64,000 bases of DNA, from NCBI GenBank assembly GCA_039545355.1, contig BCJJ01000028.1, forward strand, positions 248,001 through 312,000, read 5' to 3'. Below the pieces are notes generated by a model, which did no database searches, had not been told where the DNA came from, and was given only the letters and a program-made list of their open reading frames with translations. Both the position numbers and the translations under genes were made by a program. This DNA comes from Trichosporon coremiiforme. Taxonomy: Eukaryota; Basidiomycota; Tremellomycetes; Trichosporonales; Trichosporonaceae. Shown here one piece after another: positions 35,776 to 45,604 of the stretch; the first letter of the stretch is position 1; every line of letters starts with the position of its first letter.

Positions 35776-38700
35776 TTACATCGTGTCTTGCTGGACGGCC
35801 GTGATGTAACGCGCGAGGTTGCGAATCTCCGGACTCTCGTGCGCACGCAAATTCTTCACAATGTCCTTCCACTCCTTCTCCCACCGACACTGCGGGCCCA
35901 TGATACTAGCCAGCGTAACCGCAAACAGCGCGCCGATGTACCCGCCGCTCGCCAGCTTGGTCGCCACGGGGAGGGCCTCGCCAGGCTGCAGCCAGTTGTG
36001 CATCGTCACCGCGAAGCGTTCGGCAAGCATGGGACAACCCTCCAGGCGCGCAATCGCCGTGTCGAGCACACTGTGGTCGGCCTTCCACAGCGACAGCAGC
36101 AGGCCGCAATACTCCTCCTCGTAGTCTTTGCTGCCACTGTCGTCGAAAACCTTGAGGATGGCGCGAGTCGCTGGACCGTATTTCGACGGCAGTGCGCGAG
36201 TGAGCAACCACAAGCGCTGCGCGATGTCCTGCACGCGGCGGAAGACGGGGAGGTCCGCATTCTCACCCGCGTCGTCCTCCGGCTTCTCCTTCGTAGCAAG
36301 CAACTCAGCGAGAGTCGAGCACAGCGTTTCCTCGCCCTTCCGGTCGCTGGCATGCCCAGTGAGTGCCTGCACTGCCCCCTTCCATACCTTGCGTCTGTCC
36401 ATGTTGGTTATGGCGTTCTTCAGAATGGCCCAGGCGGTCGGGTCGTAGGACGCCCAGCTGCCAAGATTGCTGAGAACCGCTGAGGCGACGTCGTCGTCCT
36501 CGGCCGCTGCAAGAGATGTAACTAACTTGGCGTACCGAGCACGGTCGTTAACGAGCAGGGGTGAGCGCTGGGCGATGATCATGGATGCCTCCTTGTTCTT
36601 GGGTGCGGTTGCCTCAACGATCGCCCTGCCGGCAGAATCGCCCGACAGAAAGTCCAGCGCCGCGATAGCAACCGCGGTAATGACGTCGCGATGTGCGTTT
36701 GGAGCATTGGCCGTCTCCGACAGAATCTTGGTGGCTGCGTCTGCAGGCAGCAGGCGAGCGATCAGGCGCAAAACCTCCTTCTTGCTCGTGATCTTGGTCT
36801 TCTCGCCCTTCAGAACGTCGACCAGCATCGGCTGCAGCAACGTTGTCGGAACGTGCTTTGCTGCTCGGCCGGCGCAGTACATTGCGACGCGGGCCGAGTC
36901 AGTTGATGCGTAGCCGAGCAGTGTCGGCAGTTCCTTCGGGTCGCTGGCGAGCACACTGAGCGCTGCCTCTGCGATGCGCGTGTTCTTGTCCTGCGTGTAC
37001 TCCTTTGCAGTGGGGATACCGTCAGAAACGCACTTGAGCTTGCGGAGACGCATTGCGCGGTTCCATGTGTCGCCATCCTCAACATCGCGCTTGAGCTGCT
37101 CCAAGTAGATCGCGACCTGGTCCTCAGTCCAAAACTTGCTCAGAGACGCGTCGCACTGGAACGTCCAGTCCGTCGTGTCCTCGAGCCAGCGACCCTTCGG
37201 AGGGTTCCCGATATCCAGCAGCTCAGGGTGATATCTCGCGATGACGTTCGCAACGCATTCAAACTCCAGCGTGGAGCGCTCATCCTGGACAGCTTTCAGT
37301 GCGTAAGACTTGTCGACATCGATCAGCAGTTGCAGAGCCTCTGTGACGCTGTAGCTCTCGGCTCCGACATGGTTGGTGATGCTGTACAGCATTTGCTGCA
37401 GCTCTGGAATGTCCTTCAGACGCTTGCCAACCCAGTTAGCTACGGCGTAGACCGGGTCAAAGTTCTTCTTTTTCATCCCTTCCTTCAGGTCTGGCTCGAG
37501 CGACTTGAACACTTTAACGACCTGTCCGTGGCGCACCTTCTCGGACAGATAGACCGGCTCCTCCTCGTTGATCAACTGAAGCAGTTCGAGGCACCAGGCT
37601 TCGAACTCTGGCCGCTCACGCATTGTGTTCAAAGTGAAGCTGATGAGCGTCGATACAATCGAGCTCAGGTCGGGTGCGTCGACGGCGTCCCTGGCAATCT
37701 GGCGCACGAAAGGGAGGGAGTCCGCGGTCCACGTCAGGGGAGACACGTCGCAGATTGTGTCGATGACAGGCTCGCGGACTGGTTGAGGCTGGCTACGCAG
37801 ACGGGAAGACAGCCTTTCCAGCGCAGCGTTCCAGACGGCGGGCGAGCGGGAACGAGCAGCGTTCTTGACGTAGCACTGGATCGCATGCCTTCTGACCCTC
37901 ATGTCTGGTTCCATCATAAACTTCTCGAGCGCCGGAGCAGCCTCCGAAGATTCCAGATAGGAGATCACGGAGAGCTCGTCCACAGGGCTCACAGACACGC
38001 GCTTGTTCTTTTCGGCGATGTCGGTCGCGAGGTGGATCTGGTCCTTGCGTGGCAGGTAGTCCAAGCATGCCGTACCACCAATCTTCATAGCCTCGTAGAT
38101 GGGCAGACGGTCGCGGGGCCGGAGTGCCTTGAGCAAATCGTCATAGCCCCAAGTCTTGCCGATGAACGTTTCAGCGAACTTGGTCAGAGCTGGCGTGGCG
38201 ACAGCCGGGCGCGCGATACGGCGCATGGCGCGGCGAGAACTGAACGTTTCAGCGAACTTGGTCAGAGCTGGCGTGCCGACAGCCGGGCGCGCGATACGGC
38301 GCATGGCGCGGCGAGAAAGACTGGGGCCGGACAGCCAGTCGGGCCTGCAGAGGTGCTCCAGCATGTGAGACGGATCCTCGCGAGCAAAAATGTTCAGCTG
38401 GGAAATGAGCACGCAAGGGAAGGCAACAAGCTTGTGCTTGTCAACCATGTCCAGCACGCGCGGCGCGTAAGATGGATCGACCTTCAAGAGCGCGATGGCT
38501 GCGACTCCGAACTTGTCCCACCACATCGAAGGCAAGATACCGGACTCGGCGGCATCGTCGATGCTTCTCTGGAGAGTTGTCATGAGTATACCGGTGTGCT
38601 TGCCCGCGAGTAAGGTCCAGAGGGAAGTCGCAGAGGCGGAGGGAAGAAGCCCGGGCAGGTGCTGCTGAACAACTGTCGCGGAGCAGTGTGCAAGAACTCG

Positions 38701-39111
38701 TACGGCGAGACGATCACCCCACGTTTTCCTCAGATTGGGGAAGAGCTTGTCCGCGAGCTGTGGTCGTTCAACCAAACCGTAACGAACAATGGTCTTCCTC
38801 GTGAAGTCACTGAGGTCGCTGGCGAGGGCATCTTCGATCACGTCGTCAGCCACGAGGTGAGAGTAGCGGAGGGCCAGATGTTGCAGGCCAGGCGTCGTAT
38901 CTGTGATATGCTTCGCAACCCAAGCCTTATTCTGCGTTGCGACGGCAGCTAAACCGGCGAGGTATTGGTCCTGCGGCGAGCCTGTTTCGAGCTTCTTGAT
39001 GAGCGCGTCCTGCTCGTCGGGGGTCTGCTGGCGGGCGTACGCGGCGACGTCACGCAGACGTTGCGGGAAGGTGCCGGTCAAGCCTGCTCCGTCGGTTGTC
39101 GGAGTCGGCAT
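35776..39111 (-). CDS. large intronless helical-repeat (HEAT-like) protein, unknown function
   Basis: A single open frame of 1111 residues, unusually long and intronless for this intron-rich region. The sequence is alpha-helical throughout with recurring leucine/alanine helices (for example QYLAGLAAVATQNKAW, DRLAVRVLAHCSATVVQQHL, RHAIQCYVKNAARS, ARVAMYCAGRAAKHVPTTLL), which suggests an ARM/HEAT-type superhelix, but I recognise no named family. Residues ~265-316 contain two nearly identical 26-residue blocks (RRAMRRIARPAV then TPALTKFAETF), from a 78-bp tandem duplication at 38163-38318. No signal peptide or membrane segment is evident. HEAT-like proteins usually act as scaffolds, but any role here would be a guess. 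The reading frame is otherwise undisturbed, so the gene is probably expressed. Confidence 0.8.
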   Translation of the reverse strand: MPTPTTDGAGLTGTFPQRLRDVAAYARQQTPDEQDALIKKLETGSPQDQYLAGLAAVATQNKAWVAKHITDTTPGLQHLALRYSHLVADDVIEDALASDLSDFTRKTIVRYGLVERPQLADKLFPNLRKTWGDRLAVRVLAHCSATVVQQHLPGLLPSASATSLWTLLAGKHTGILMTTLQRSIDDAAESGILPSMWWDKFGVAAIALLKVDPSYAPRVLDMVDKHKLVAFPCVLISQLNIFAREDPSHMLEHLCRPDWLSGPSLSRRAMRRIARPAVGTPALTKFAETFSSRRAMRRIARPAVATPALTKFAETFIGKTWGYDDLLKALRPRDRLPIYEAMKIGGTACLDYLPRKDQIHLATDIAEKNKRVSVSPVDELSVISYLESSEAAPALEKFMMEPDMRVRRHAIQCYVKNAARSRSPAVWNAALERLSSRLRSQPQPVREPVIDTICDVSPLTWTADSLPFVRQIARDAVDAPDLSSIVSTLISFTLNTMRERPEFEAWCLELLQLINEEEPVYLSEKVRHGQVVKVFKSLEPDLKEGMKKKNFDPVYAVANWVGKRLKDIPELQQMLYSITNHVGAESYSVTEALQLLIDVDKSYALKAVQDERSTLEFECVANVIARYHPELLDIGNPPKGRWLEDTTDWTFQCDASLSKFWTEDQVAIYLEQLKRDVEDGDTWNRAMRLRKLKCVSDGIPTAKEYTQDKNTRIAEAALSVLASDPKELPTLLGYASTDSARVAMYCAGRAAKHVPTTLLQPMLVDVLKGEKTKITSKKEVLRLIARLLPADAATKILSETANAPNAHRDVITAVAIAALDFLSGDSAGRAIVEATAPKNKEASMIIAQRSPLLVNDRARYAKLVTSLAAAEDDDVASAVLSNLGSWASYDPTAWAILKNAITNMDRRKVWKGAVQALTGHASDRKGEETLCSTLAELLATKEKPEDDAGENADLPVFRRVQDIAQRLWLLTRALPSKYGPATRAILKVFDDSGSKDYEEEYCGLLLSLWKADHSVLDTAIARLEGCPMLAERFAVTMHNWLQPGEALPVATKLASGGYIGALFAVTLASIMGPQCRWEKEWKDIVKNLRAHESPEIRNLARYITAVQQDTM
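38163..38318 (-). repeat. 78-bp in-frame tandem duplication inside the helical-repeat gene
   Basis: Two adjacent copies (38163-38240 and 38241-38318) differ at one base in the aligned body plus the last few bases. Because 78 is divisible by 3 the frame is kept, and 26 residues are repeated (PAVGTPALTKFAETF and PAVATPALTKFAETF). The low divergence indicates a recent event. Confidence 0.95.
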
Positions 39112-39710
39112 GGTGTTGATGTCGGCTGAGTGAGGTGATGAGGACGATGAACGTCGAGGATCGTGGACGTGACGTGGCGAGGAAGGCGAGGAATGGATGC
39201 GGTGCCAGATCCTTACCAGATTCCTGGTGGAGGTCCCTTGACGCGCCCTGGGTGTGGCGTCTTGAATGAATTCCGTCTTCTTTTTCCGGCCCGTAGCATG
39301 GGCTCTCTGTGGAATTCATGCTGTGCGCGATAGATGATACGCGAAGGCCTCGGCTGTCAACTCCACCGTAGTATTTTTGGACACCGAGCGGCGTCTTCGG
39401 CGGCTCTCGATGGCTCAGCGCCGCGTGTGCGCGGTTGCAAGGCTGTTCACTAAGGTTCGCTGCGATAGCCTGTTGAAACTCTGATTCGTCCCTCGCCCTG
39501 CTGCAGCGCCCAATCCGTACACCGGGTCGGCCGCAGATAATGTGTCAGGAAGGCACACGAGGCACCATCCGTGCGCGCCAAGCTGCCCCAGGATCCCCAG
39601 CAGTCTTGGTATGGCAGACGACTCGCTGCTTCTTGTTTCGATTGCATCGGCGTATCCTTCTGTAATCTCGCCATCACTCTCTTCACCCTAGTCACTCGTT
39701 TACCCCCACC
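39112..39710. other. intergenic between divergent genes
   Basis: Shared upstream region of the helical-repeat gene and the 252-residue gene. No supported coding frame. A pyrimidine-rich leader precedes the ATG at 39711. Confidence 0.4.
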
Positions 39711-40469
39711 ATGCCACTGTTCAACGGCCGCAAGTGGTCCGACTACCCGGCATACCCGTATCGTCACGATTTCGTCCACAAGCCCGCGCCGGCGGCAAGT
39801 GCCCCTCAGGCGGTCGGTCTGGACCAGCGTATTCTCTACGTTCCCGGCGGCAAGAAGCTTCTGCGTAATAAGCTCTTCTTTACAGCCTTCATCCACTACG
39901 AGGAGGACGACGACGTGCGCCGCGTGTGCACCCGCGAGGACCTGTGTGCCGCTTTCAAGCGTCTCGTCTCGATCTTCCAGGAGCTGCATAATGCCGGCCG
40001 AATGCTCGACGAGCTGCCCAAGCTTGAGCCGCAGTTGTCTGCCCGCCTGACGGCGCTGAAGCAGAAGCTGGCCGAGGCGCGGCGGCGCGCACTTTGGGCA
40101 GCCGAGCTCTTCGGGCAGTACCTCTCCTTCCTGTCCGACTGCGAGGACGCTGGCCGCGTGCCGAAGGACCGCTGGCTGCCGTTCCCGTCCGACCCAGACG
40201 AGACACACACGACCCAGCAGGCGATGGAGGTCATCGACGGCCAGATCGATGACTACGCGTTCCGTGTCGCCGCGGCTGTGAACCGGCGCAAGCACAAGGG
40301 ACAGCCCGCTTACGTCGTCGAGCTCAAGGCGCAGATCGATACTCTGCTGAAAGATATCCTCCGCTCCACCGGCGCCGACGCCCCCCGCCCCCAGTCGAAC
40401 AAGCACATCAAGTACGGCGCACTGCCCGCTGGCAAGGCTGCGAACCGCAGCGCGACCATCTACGCCTAG
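39711..40469 (+). CDS. uncharacterised 252-residue protein
   Basis: Single-exon gene preceded by a good context (CCCACC before ATG) and showing strong codon bias for G/C at third positions. The product begins MPLFNGRKWSDYPAYPYRHD and has a helical middle rich in Leu, Ala, Glu and Arg (LSARLTALKQKLAEARRRAL) and a basic C-terminus (NKHIKYGALPAGKAANRS). No signal peptide, membrane segment or known catalytic motif is visible. The antisense frame at 39450-40493 is a shadow. Function unknown. Confidence 0.75.
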   Translation: MPLFNGRKWSDYPAYPYRHDFVHKPAPAASAPQAVGLDQRILYVPGGKKLLRNKLFFTAFIHYEEDDDVRRVCTREDLCAAFKRLVSIFQELHNAGRMLDELPKLEPQLSARLTALKQKLAEARRRALWAAELFGQYLSFLSDCEDAGRVPKDRWLPFPSDPDETHTTQQAMEVIDGQIDDYAFRVAAAVNRRKHKGQPAYVVELKAQIDTLLKDILRSTGADAPRPQSNKHIKYGALPAGKAANRSATIYA

Positions 40470-40979
40470 GCCGCTGCGCGCAGTCACCACCATCCGGCAC
40501 CGTCAGTGCGCCCCGGCCTGTCACTGTCTCTGTTTGTTGACGCCGAGGCGCAAAAGCTGCCGACTGCCGGGCCGCTCCATTGGCCCACAGACGTTGGCCG
40601 AGAGGAGATCTGACCTGGACCCCATTTCCGTTTTTTCGTTAAACATGATCGACCCTGCCCTGGGGGCACGATTCATAGGACCCTGGCGCTTCATCGTCCC
40701 TGCGGCCCTGGACACTATCATCCCCAACCATCCCAAGATCGAGTCCTATCGCGTTCTAGCGCTTCCGGTGCCGATTGCTACGAGGTGCGGGCCGCCTCGG
40801 CCGTGTTGTAAAGTATCATCTACATGTATGGGTATTGTGCATAACTGGGTCGTGACTACAGATTTACAGAAACTTTAAGAGGTGGCCACTGGGCTTGGCT
40901 GAAACCGTATCCCGGGCGATCTGGTTTCAGTTTTGTTTGACGACGCTACCCCGCTCGGCGTCAGATTAGAGCTCCAAGA
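40470..40979. other. intergenic between converging genes
   Basis: Contains the 3' flanks of the 252-residue gene and the MFS gene. Small frames have no motifs. Confidence 0.4.
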
Positions 40980-42513
40980 TCAGACGGTTGGGAAGCCGCC
41001 GCCGAGCACACCGCCGACAAAGGTGACGGCGCCGGTGAACATGAGCATGGCGCCGTAGTTGGAGCGGTAGGCCGAGATGGCGCCCTTGAGAGCGCCCTGG
41101 CTCAGGAGGGCCGTGGACAGGGGACCAGAGACGAAGTTGCCGACACCGCGGAGCATCATCATGAGACTGGTCAGGAGCCCCGGCAGCGTGTGGTCGTCCT
41201 TGCCGATGTAGGCGACCATGCGACCCCACGCTGACGCCGAGCAGAGCGCAGTTAGGCCCCATATGATGCAGAATGCGATCAGGCAGCCGTTGCTCGTTCC
41301 AAAGCCCCAGAGGAGCCATGCCGCCAAGCCTGCCGACACGCACGCAGTGAACACGACGATGCGGGGTTGGTATCGGTCGACAAGCCAGCCGGTCGCGATA
41401 TTGCCGACGACAGAGCACGCGTACATGATCGCCACGAGCGAGGTACCGTTCATGGCACCAACGTCGGATGCGAAGGTCGTCATCCACAGCGAGGGCAGGA
41501 AACTCGCCATCGCCGAAACTAGAACCCACAGACCCATCACGTACACCGCGCGGTGCTTCAGGAAGCCGTAGTCGAGTTTCGGCCAGAAAGTCTGCGCACT
41601 CCGTCCTGAACGCTTTGAGGGCAGTGGTATACGGCGCTTGACGAAGAACATTGATGCAGCATTAGCGCCACCGAACAAACCGCCAAGCGAGTACATTGTG
41701 CCCTTGTAGCCGATGCGGTGGAGCAGTCTCTCGCCCATGAGTGGGAACACAACACCGCCGACGGCAGCGCCGGAACACAGAATGCCGAACGCAAATCCTC
41801 GGCGAGCGTGGAACCACTCGTACAAGAACGTCGCACAGGGTAACCACATGACTGGGGTCAGCTTGCGTTGTCACATTGCGAAACCACTCACGCATAGACA
41901 TGGGGTACAAAAATCCAAGAGTGATGACAAGGTGCCATGCCTGTGTCACGAAGGCGGACCCGACAAGTGCAGCCGTTCCGCAAGCCAATCCGAGAAGTTG
42001 GAGATACGTCGTGTGATAGGCGAAGAACGTGAGCACCGGCGCGAACAGCCCGCCCGCGACGAGGAGCATTCCGTTCATGAGCGTCGCGGCGAGAGTCACA
42101 GTGCTTTCGTTGTTTGGGAACATCTCCTTCACCCAGTACGCGTGCAGCACACCTACGCTGTACGTCAGTCCCCATGTGATTGTCTCCATGACAGTGGCAG
42201 CGGCGAGGAAAGTCCACGCCCTCCTGCCTCCATCGACAGGAGGCAGTGAAGCGAAGACATCGACGTCCGTGTCTGGCAGAGCGGGAAGAGCAGGCAGAGC
42301 TTCTGTTGAAGGGTGAGAGGCGAACGTCGTGCTTCCCTCTACGTCGATCGTGGTTGGGAGTTTCGCGAGCGGCTCGGGACCATAGTCCTTAGCGTTGGAT
42401 TCGAGAGACGTGCACACCCGGCGCAGGTCCGCGACGTGCACGGCTTCCGGTTCAGTAACACCGTCCCGGGATTGGCTGCGCGTGATCGCGCGAAGGTGAA
42501 TGTCGGAACTCAT
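40980..42513 (-). CDS. MFS transporter, monocarboxylate-porter (MCT/MCH) type
   Basis: Exons 41892-42513 and 40980-41851 with a 40-nt intron (GTGAGT donor, CTGAC branch, CCAG acceptor); 497 residues. A ~120-residue acidic cytoplasmic N-terminus leads into DGGRRAWTFLAAATVMETITWGLTYSVGVL, the typical first helix of the monocarboxylate porter family (D-G-G-x-x-A-W). Twelve hydrophobic segments follow, with YEWFHARRGFAFGILCSGAAVGG and GWLVDRYQPR as family landmarks. The predicted splice restores LYPMSMLMWLPCATFLYEWF. The family includes fungal Mch proteins, whose substrates range from monocarboxylates to riboflavin. The substrate here is unknown. The C-terminus is short. Confidence 0.88.
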
Positions 42514-42943
42514 CGATGGAGCCAGCTGAGGTGAGTCAAAGTGAGCTTGGTGTGATGTAAGCGAAGAGATGAGAGGACGAAGGAAGTGCGCAAAGCTGGA
42601 CGTGGTTACCAAAATAAGGGACTAACGAGCTGCTCGGTTCCAAGAAATCGACAGACAATTCTATCTCGGATTCTGGACTAAAGCGAGCAGAGCGAAGATC
42701 CCCGATCTTTGCCGAGCGGAACCTCGACTCGGCATTCAGCCTTCAGCGACACAATTTACGTAATATGCGCTTTCAAGAGGATCTGCCTAACGGAGGACCA
42801 AACAAAGCACCGAACCACGCTCCAGAAGACCGGACCGCGTTCCGTCATCGATCGCGGTTATACTTCGAGCCTTCTCGTCATCCTCGCCTTCCTCGACTCC
42901 CACCGCTCTCACCATAGGACAGGCCCTCAAGACGACAAGCAGT
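42514..42943. other. intergenic between divergent genes
   Basis: Upstream regions of the MFS gene (left) and the phosphatase gene (right). It could contain an additional 5' exon of the phosphatase, but none was convincing. Confidence 0.35.
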
Positions 42944-43974
42944 ATGTCTGCGAGCCCGCGACCAAACCGCCTCCCCTTTCGAAGAGCGTGGGATCTGCTC
43001 GAGCAACGCGAACATGAGCGTTACCGAGTAGCGCGGGGTGTCGATATACCCCTTCGGCCGGGGCTCAGCAGTGTGCAGCGATACTTGATTCATAACTCGA
43101 AACTGCACAGAGCAGACAACCGGTACTCGGATGTGAACGCCTACGACCACACGGCGGTGAAGCCGGGCGGCGAGTTCCTCAACGCCAACGTCGTTGGCGA
43201 CGGCACGGGCAGGTGGTGGGTCGCTGCGCAAGTGAGACTTAAGGGCCGGCGTCAGCTGATGATAGGCACCGCTAGACCACACCCGGTACACCTTCTTCAG
43301 GGCACTGTTGGACGGCTCAGCTTCTGAAGCGGCTGAGCGGGATCCACATCTCCTCATGACAAGGAATAGGAAGGAGATCATCCTCATCCAGCTCACTGGA
43401 TGGGTCGAGCGGGGTATCGAGAAAGCGTGCCCGTACATGCCGTGAGTTACCGTGGTCATCATTATAACTAACAGACAGTAAAGGCGACTCTGATAGCTTA
43501 ACGTTCAGGTCCAAAAGTGGCGACGAGATTCATCTCCACGTGAAGAAGCAGGAACGCAAGCCAGAGCTGGGCTCGGTGTACTCGGAGATGGAACTGGCCG
43601 ATGGACACGCGAGCAAGATCGTGCACCATTACTTCTTTTCATCGTGGCCGGACCATGGCGTTCCGGAAGGCGAGAACGTTGAGTGCCTGCGCCGTCTCGT
43701 CGAGGACGTCGCGCGGCAGAGTGGCACCGACCGCGGCGCGCAAGAGTGCGAAGTTTGGGTGCACTGCTCTGCGGGCGTCGGCCGCACGGGCACTTTCATC
43801 GCTCTGTCGTCGCTGTTCTACCCCCAGCCGAGAACTTATGAGACGGAGGACCTGGAGGAGTTTGACGGCGACCCGATCGCGGAGACAGTTGAGGTCATCC
43901 GACGATCTCGCAACATTCTTGTCCAAGCACCGCAGCAGCTCAAGCTGATCTACGACATGATGGATGAGTACTGA
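42944..43974 (+). CDS. protein tyrosine phosphatase (classical PTP)
   Basis: Removes phosphate from phosphotyrosine. Exons 42944-43231, 43266-43441 and 43479-43974 with introns of 34 and 37 nt give 319 residues, with all phases agreeing. Motifs in order: NRYSDVNAYDHTAV (PTP loop recognising pTyr), EFLNANVVGDGTGRWWVAAQ joined to APLDHTRYTFFRALL, the WPD loop SSWPDHGVP with the general-acid Asp, and the catalytic loop VHCSAGVGRTGTFIAL with the nucleophile Cys and the Arg. A Q-loop-like region (RRSRNILVQAPQQLKLIY) follows. The catalytic residues are intact. The first ATG is used as the start, but an upstream exon is possible. Closest known fungal relatives are Pyp/Ptp-type regulators of MAP kinases, but the specific role is not deducible. 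Confidence 0.88.
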
Positions 43975-44270
43975 TCACAGTAGACGTGTATGGTAGACCA
44001 CTTGTCTCCAAGTAAGCTTTCTTGGGACTGCATGCATGATCCCGTTAATGCCCAACAATGCGCCGACGTCACCATTGGGAGACATGGCAGGTTCAGGGAC
44101 AAGCCGAAGCCGAGACCTTGCATTCGTGGATGACGCGCTACGCGTCTCAGTTTGAACCTCCACTTTTCCTCGGAGTCTCCACTCCAGACGTCGACTGTCA
44201 AAGACTCTCTTCCTTCCATCTCTCCTTCCCTCTTCTCACACAACCATCTTAGGGCCATCCAACGGGGACT

Positions 44271-45516
44271 ATGGCCGCCATGATCGACCAGCCGGAGGGC
44301 ATTACTGCCATGGATGCGACCATTCTTGAAAACAATATGTTGCTTGCTCCCGCTTGTGCTCGGCTCTCACATGTGCAGCTTGCCCAGAACGGAGACATCT
44401 TGAGACTCAGAGACATCGCGAACACGCTTCTGACGATTCCCGCTGTTCTGTCGTGGGTTAGCGGATGTCTGGCTTCCCGGTCTAATGGGCGAGACATTCC
44501 GCCATCCTCCGCCACTACCCCTGCAGCAGATAGGGCCATCGCTGAGACAACCACCGAGAACGACAACGCCTCTCCAGCGCCGAGACCTGTGGACGTCACA
44601 CCGGTACTACCGCTTAAAGGCAGACGATCTTCATCCGTCAGTCTGGCTCTGGACCTCCTACATTACGGCGCACACGCTCGTCTGCGGCGTCTCTCAATCC
44701 GATCATCGACCCCCCAAGGACGCCGCTGCGATGAGAGACGCCCACGAGCGAGCTGAGAGTTTCTGGCGGTGTTGATTCAAGGGAGCATGCTCGAAAAGAT
44801 CAGGGGGACGCTTTGGTGGGCGTCGGAAGAGGTGGCCCGGGGACCCCAGCCTCTCCGCAGACATGTGTGGGCACTTTGCCACGCGGGCTGTGTACCTGGA
44901 AGGGAGAAGTTCCCGCTCCGACAAGACGATCACGAGGATGGCGATCAATAGCCTCGGAAACGCAGTAGACGACTGACGGAAGCATTGCTGAAGTTGGAGA
45001 CGTCTGACGCGAAGGTTACGTGCCTCTGCCTCACGACTGCCATCTTGTCAGCGGTATACGGCTCCGTGCGACGGTAGTAATCAGATGGAGACGTATCTGA
45101 AGTGGAAATACGCGATTTGCTGGCGGGGAAACATTCGTACCGCCATGACGATGATGACGGACGCGGAACTCACTCGGCTGCGAAACACATCGTACATCGA
45201 CTCACGGCCTAGCGTACGGAAGTCCATCTCCATTTTCCGTGAACGGGAAGCAGCGGAAGGACAGCGGCAAGAGCGGGAGCACCAGCAGGAGCAGCAACAA
45301 CAGCAGCAGCAGTGACGGCTGGAAATGGACCGCCCTCCACTGAGAGAAGCACGCCCCGACTATCGTTCCCGGTCCTCTCCACGTTCTTCACATCTTCCAT
45401 TCCGGCCATCTGTGCGCATAATGTGGTCTGATTTGGAAGAGAAGACGATGGACTACTTTGCCGAACGCACCAGTGGATGGGATGAAGCCTTGGGACTAGG
45501 TAGGCTGCGGTACTGA
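44271..45516 (+). other. fragmentary coding-like region, possible decayed gene
   Basis: Coding-like stretches occur in shifting frames: 44271-44480 (MDATILENNMLLAPACARLS, LLTIPAVLSWVSGCL), 44600-44770 in another frame (HPSVWLWTSYITAHTLVCGV, RDAHERAESFWRC), 44840-44990, and 45085-45315 ending in a Gln-rich run (EHQQEQQQQQQQ). I could not join them by consistent introns. It could be a multi-exon gene I failed to resolve, or the relic of one, perhaps a fungal transcription-factor-like protein. No diagnostic motif was seen, so no function is assigned. Confidence 0.3.
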
Positions 45517-45604
45517 GTGCGCATAGGCCTGTGCAGCAGTGGGAAGGGTTGTAATGCGTGTATGCATGTACATTCAGATGAACCAACTCCTATCGTCGAC
45601 CGAA

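Noticed and set aside
37228..38613. Long plus-strand frame of 461 codons opposite the helical-repeat gene
   Set aside because: It is antisense to a 1111-codon frame with clear helical repeat character and the expected codon bias. It has no motifs and is a shadow.
39450..40493. Minus-strand frame of 347 codons
   Set aside because: It lies opposite the well-formed 252-residue gene. Its composition is that of a reverse-frame shadow.
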